Shown here: positions 61,808-64,000 of the stretch, piece by piece
Layout: each line of letters starts with the position of its first letter
How positions within the stretch are numbered: position 1 is the first letter of the stretch
DNA from: Clostridia bacterium
Lineage (GTDB): Bacteria; Bacillota; Clostridia; Oscillospirales; CAG-272
Direction: 5' to 3'
Length of the DNA: 64,000 nucleotides
Assembly: GCA_017504205.1 (NCBI GenBank)
Contig: JAFVRO010000014.1
Span: 54,480 to 118,479 of the forward strand
Notes under the pieces: model-generated
The model's database searches: none
What the model saw: the letters and a program-made list of their open reading frames with translations, nothing else
Told to the model about the DNA's origin: nothing
Translations under genes and position numbers: made by a program

Positions 61808-63649
61808 TTATTCGGAAGTAGGTAATGAAGGCTGATTTAAAATAGTCATGAAGGTCTGTCCCGTAATGGTTTCATTTTCATAAAGGTATTTTGCAAGTGC
61901 GTCAAGGCGGGATTTATTTTCAAGAAGAATTCTTTTTGCTTTCTCATACTGTTTTCGTATCAGTTCAACCACTTTTTCGTCGATAAGAGCCTGAGTTTTT
62001 GAGGAACATGAAAACGAAGTGTCGCCGCCGAGGTATTGATTGGAAATAGTTTCAAAGGCAACCATACCGAATTCGTCATTCATGCCAAATCGTGTGATCA
62101 TAGCGCGGGCCAGCTTGGTTGCCTGCTCGATGTCGTTGGATGCTCCCGTCGTGACAGTTCCTGTGGCGATCTCCTCCGCAGCTCTTCCTGCAGTATAGGT
62201 AGCTATCTTATTCTCGATTTCCTCGCGTGTCATCAGATAGTGATTTCCTTCATCAACCTGCATCGTGTAGCCGAGTGCGCCTGAGGTTCTTGGGACAATT
62301 GTTATCTTCTGCACGGGAGCCGAGTGGCTCTGTAGCGCAGCGACGAGGGCGTGTCCGATTTCGTGATATGCGACGACCATTCTTTCTTTATCCGAGAGAA
62401 TGGCATTTTTCTTTTGGTATCCTGCAATGACTACCTCGATACTTTCCTCAAAATCTGCTTGCGTTGCGGATTTACGCCCTTGACGAACTGCGCGCAGAGC
62501 GGCTTCATTGACGATGTTGGCAAGCTCGGCACCTGAAGCGCCCGATGCCATTCTTGCAATATGAGTAAAATCCACACCATGGGCTACTTTGATTTTTTGC
62601 GCGTGTACGCGAAGTATCTCTTCTCTGCCCTTGAGATCAGGAAGTTCAACAGGAATTCTACGGTCAAAACGGCCGGGTCGTGTAAGCGCGGGATCAAGAG
62701 TTTCAGGACGGTTGGTAGCGGCGAGTATTATAACACCGGTATTTCCTTCAAAGCCATCCATTTCTGTGAGAAGTTGATTGAGGGTTTGTTCCCGTTCATC
62801 GTTACGGCCGCCGCCTAAGGTATCACGTTTTCCGCCGATTGCGTCTATTTCGTCAATAAAAACGATGCAGGGGGCTTTTTCTTTTGCCTGTTTAAAGAGG
62901 TCGCGCACCTTTGATGCGCCCATTCCGACGAACATTTCGACGAATTCTGATCCTGACATAGAAAAGAACGGGACGTTTGCCTCACCTGCTACTGCTTTAG
63001 CAAGCATAGTTTTGCCAGTACCGGGAGGGCCTACCAGGAGAAGTCCTTTAGGCATTTTGGCGCCGATCTCGACGTATTTTGATGGATCATGAAGGTAGTC
63101 AACAATTTCGGAAAGATTTTCTTTGGCTTCATCCTCGCCGGCGACATCAGTAAATTTAATGCCGTTTGAGGATTTGACGTACACTTTGGCGTTGCTCTTG
63201 CCCATGTTGAACATCATGGAGTTCTGACCTCCCATTCTCTTCATCAAAAACTTGGAAATTAGTTGTCCAATTATGATAAATGTGGCAATGGGAAGCACCC
63301 AGTTGAATAGAAGCTGCGAAAAGATAGAGGGTTGCTCAATCATTTCTCCCGAAAATTTAGCCCCTGCCTCGTGGAGACGTTCCGTCAGTGTGGCATCATC
63401 GACAATACCCGTTTTGTAGATATGTTTTTCAGCCTTGTCCGTAAAATAGATGGTGTTTTCAGAGGAAACGATTTGCACAAGACCTATCTCGCGGTTATCC
63501 GTCATGGTCATAAAAGTACCGTAATCTACCTCCTCCACTCTTTTTTCAGATAGTAAAGGAATAAGCACCATATTTGACACGAGGACGAGTGCAAGCATTA
63601 TCAAATAAAATACAATTATAGGCTTCTTTGGCCTTTTTACTTCGTTCAT
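61808..63649 (-). CDS. ftsH: ATP-dependent zinc metalloprotease FtsH
   Basis: 613 residues from ATG at 63649, with AAAGGA 6 bases upstream; an ATG five codons earlier overlaps that site. Membrane-bound AAA+ protease for quality control. Two transmembrane segments (about 14-33 and 110-128) bracket an extracytoplasmic loop. Walker [11 protein letters not shown], Walker [15 protein letters not shown] around [19 protein letters not shown], and the zinc site HEIGH with a later Asp ([11 protein letters not shown]) are all intact. A TATACT box lies at 63686-63681 but its -35 is spaced 20 bases away, so the promoter is uncertain. The rRNA operon ends just upstream on the same strand. Confidence 0.95.
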   Translation of the reverse strand: MNEVKRPKKPIIVFYLIMLALVLVSNMVLIPLLSEKRVEEVDYGTFMTMTDNREIGLVQIVSSENTIYFTDKAEKHIYKTGIVDDATLTERLHEAGAKFSGEMIEQPSIFSQLLFNWVLPIATFIIIGQLISKFLMKRMGGQNSMMFNMGKSNAKVYVKSSNGIKFTDVAGEDEAKENLSEIVDYLHDPSKYVEIGAKMPKGLLLVGPPGTGKTMLAKAVAGEANVPFFSMSGSEFVEMFVGMGASKVRDLFKQAKEKAPCIVFIDEIDAIGGKRDTLGGGRNDEREQTLNQLLTEMDGFEGNTGVIILAATNRPETLDPALTRPGRFDRRIPVELPDLKGREEILRVHAQKIKVAHGVDFTHIARMASGASGAELANIVNEAALRAVRQGRKSATQADFEESIEVVIAGYQKKNAILSDKERMVVAYHEIGHALVAALQSHSAPVQKITIVPRTSGALGYTMQVDEGNHYLMTREEIENKIATYTAGRAAEEIATGTVTTGASNDIEQATKLARAMITRFGMNDEFGMVAFETISNQYLGGDTSFSCSSKTQALIDEKVVELIRKQYEKAKRILLENKSRLDALAKYLYENETITGQTFMTILNQPSLPTSE

Positions 63650-63781
63650 TTTAAGTCCTTTCATTCAAAGATATATAAATAGTATACCTGAGAATTGTAA
63701 AGTGAATATCAACTTTGAATGGAAATATGTGTATTTTAAATGAAGATTCAGGAAAATTGAATGAAAAATAGAAGATGGTAG

Positions 63782-63803
63782 AAAAAAGGCACCACAAGGT
63801 GCC
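63782..63803 (-). terminator. Terminator 2 of the rRNA operon
   Basis: GGCACC (63803-63798 on the minus strand) pairs with GGTGCC (63793-63788), followed by T6. Confidence 0.8.
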
Positions 63804-63814
63804 GAAAAGTCCTA

Positions 63815-63844
63815 TAAAAAAACAAAGACACACCCACAGGTGTA
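63815..63844 (-). terminator. Terminator 1 of the rRNA operon
   Basis: Minus-strand ACACC-TGT-GGGTGT stem followed by CTTTG and T7. Tandem with the hairpin at 63782, as expected after an rRNA operon. Confidence 0.6.
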
Positions 63845-63924
63845 TCGAATCTATATAAAATCATAACAAGGAATAGGAAGTTCGTAAGGAAACGAAACTC
63901 AAGAAATCAGTGAAACACTGAAAA

Positions 63925-64000
63925 AATCAAGCTCTCGGTCTATTAGTATTGGTCAGCTGAACACATCGCTGTGCTTACACCTCCAACCTATCAACTCGTA
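63925..64000 (-). rRNA. rrl: 23S ribosomal RNA, 3' end, partial
   Basis: The reverse complement of the last 76 bases reads as the 3' end of domain VI of 23S rRNA: GTTGATAGGTTGGAGGTGTAAGCACAGCGATGTGTTCAGCTGACCAATACTAATAGACCGAGAGC is here in pieces of the conserved order GATAGG...GTGTAAG...CAGCGATG...CTGACC...TACTAAT...CGAGAGCTTGA. The 3' end is placed near 63925 by comparison with the known GCTTGA-type terminus; the 5' part lies outside the window. No 5S gene follows before the terminators at 63844 and 63803. Confidence 0.9.

Noticed and set aside
1..64000. CRISPR array, prophage, insertion sequence or tRNA genes
   Set aside because: No regularly spaced direct repeats, integrase, transposase or tRNA-like cloverleaf was seen on either strand.

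Overview
This window looks like chromosome from an anaerobic member of the Bacillota, class Clostridia, probably a gut- or rumen-type Oscillospirales or relative. The evidence is strong AGGAGG-type ribosome binding sites, many near-consensus vegetative promoters with 17-base spacers, RNase M5, UppP, a clostridial TSCPD-domain protein, a TetM-like/Rae1-like fusion, and 23S rRNA bases at the right edge. The assignment rests on gene content and signals only. No transposase, phage structural gene, CRISPR array or tRNA gene was seen.

Layout. 1-9999 is mostly minus strand: an edge-truncated GNAT-cyclase fusion, a lipoprotein, an XRE-TPR regulator, a plus-strand SH3-like surface protein, a cysteine desulfurase / degenerate-NUDIX / THUMP-methyltransferase operon, a second lipoprotein, and murD with a methionine-gamma-lyase-family gene. 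10000-16500 holds an orphan GyrB-like protein with a basic tail, an ECF S-component next to coaX, a zinc-ribbon acyltransferase and an alpha/beta hydrolase. 16500-23700 is htpG followed by a tight plus-strand run: TSCPD protein, phosphohexomutase, iron alcohol dehydrogenase, class II aldolase-like protein, lipoprotein. 23787-28830 is a mannose-glycan locus: AraC regulator divergent from GH38 alpha-mannosidase, ROK kinase and SIS isomerase. 29024-31751 is uppP-rnmV-beta-helix.

31906-52238 is the remarkable region: one near-consensus promoter (52210-52238) drives about 20 kb of eight collinear minus-strand genes plus a terminal XRE-TPR regulator. In order they encode a secreted and anchored VWA/Ig-like protein, a 1275-residue tubulin/FtsZ-like GTPase, two proteins I cannot assign, a zinc-ribbon P-loop GTPase, a coiled-coil protein with a GAP1-like start, a three-helix membrane protein and a second, very large GAP1-like protein. 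I read this as a single envelope-spanning machine that pairs a tubulin-like and a TRAFAC-like GTPase with two GTPase-associated scaffolds. It resembles, but does not clearly match, known GTPase-centred conflict or quality-control systems. It is the best candidate for an undescribed system here.

52543-64000: a YfcC-type transporter with a VTT-acyltransferase-zinc-ribbon fusion, a branching enzyme, the TetM-like/Rae1-like fusion, a small membrane protein, ftsH, tandem rRNA-operon terminators and the 3' end of a 23S rRNA gene without an adjacent 5S gene. A GGGCTGTCTCA hairpin repeat recurs at three gene ends (15317-15460, 28988-29016, 56157-56180).
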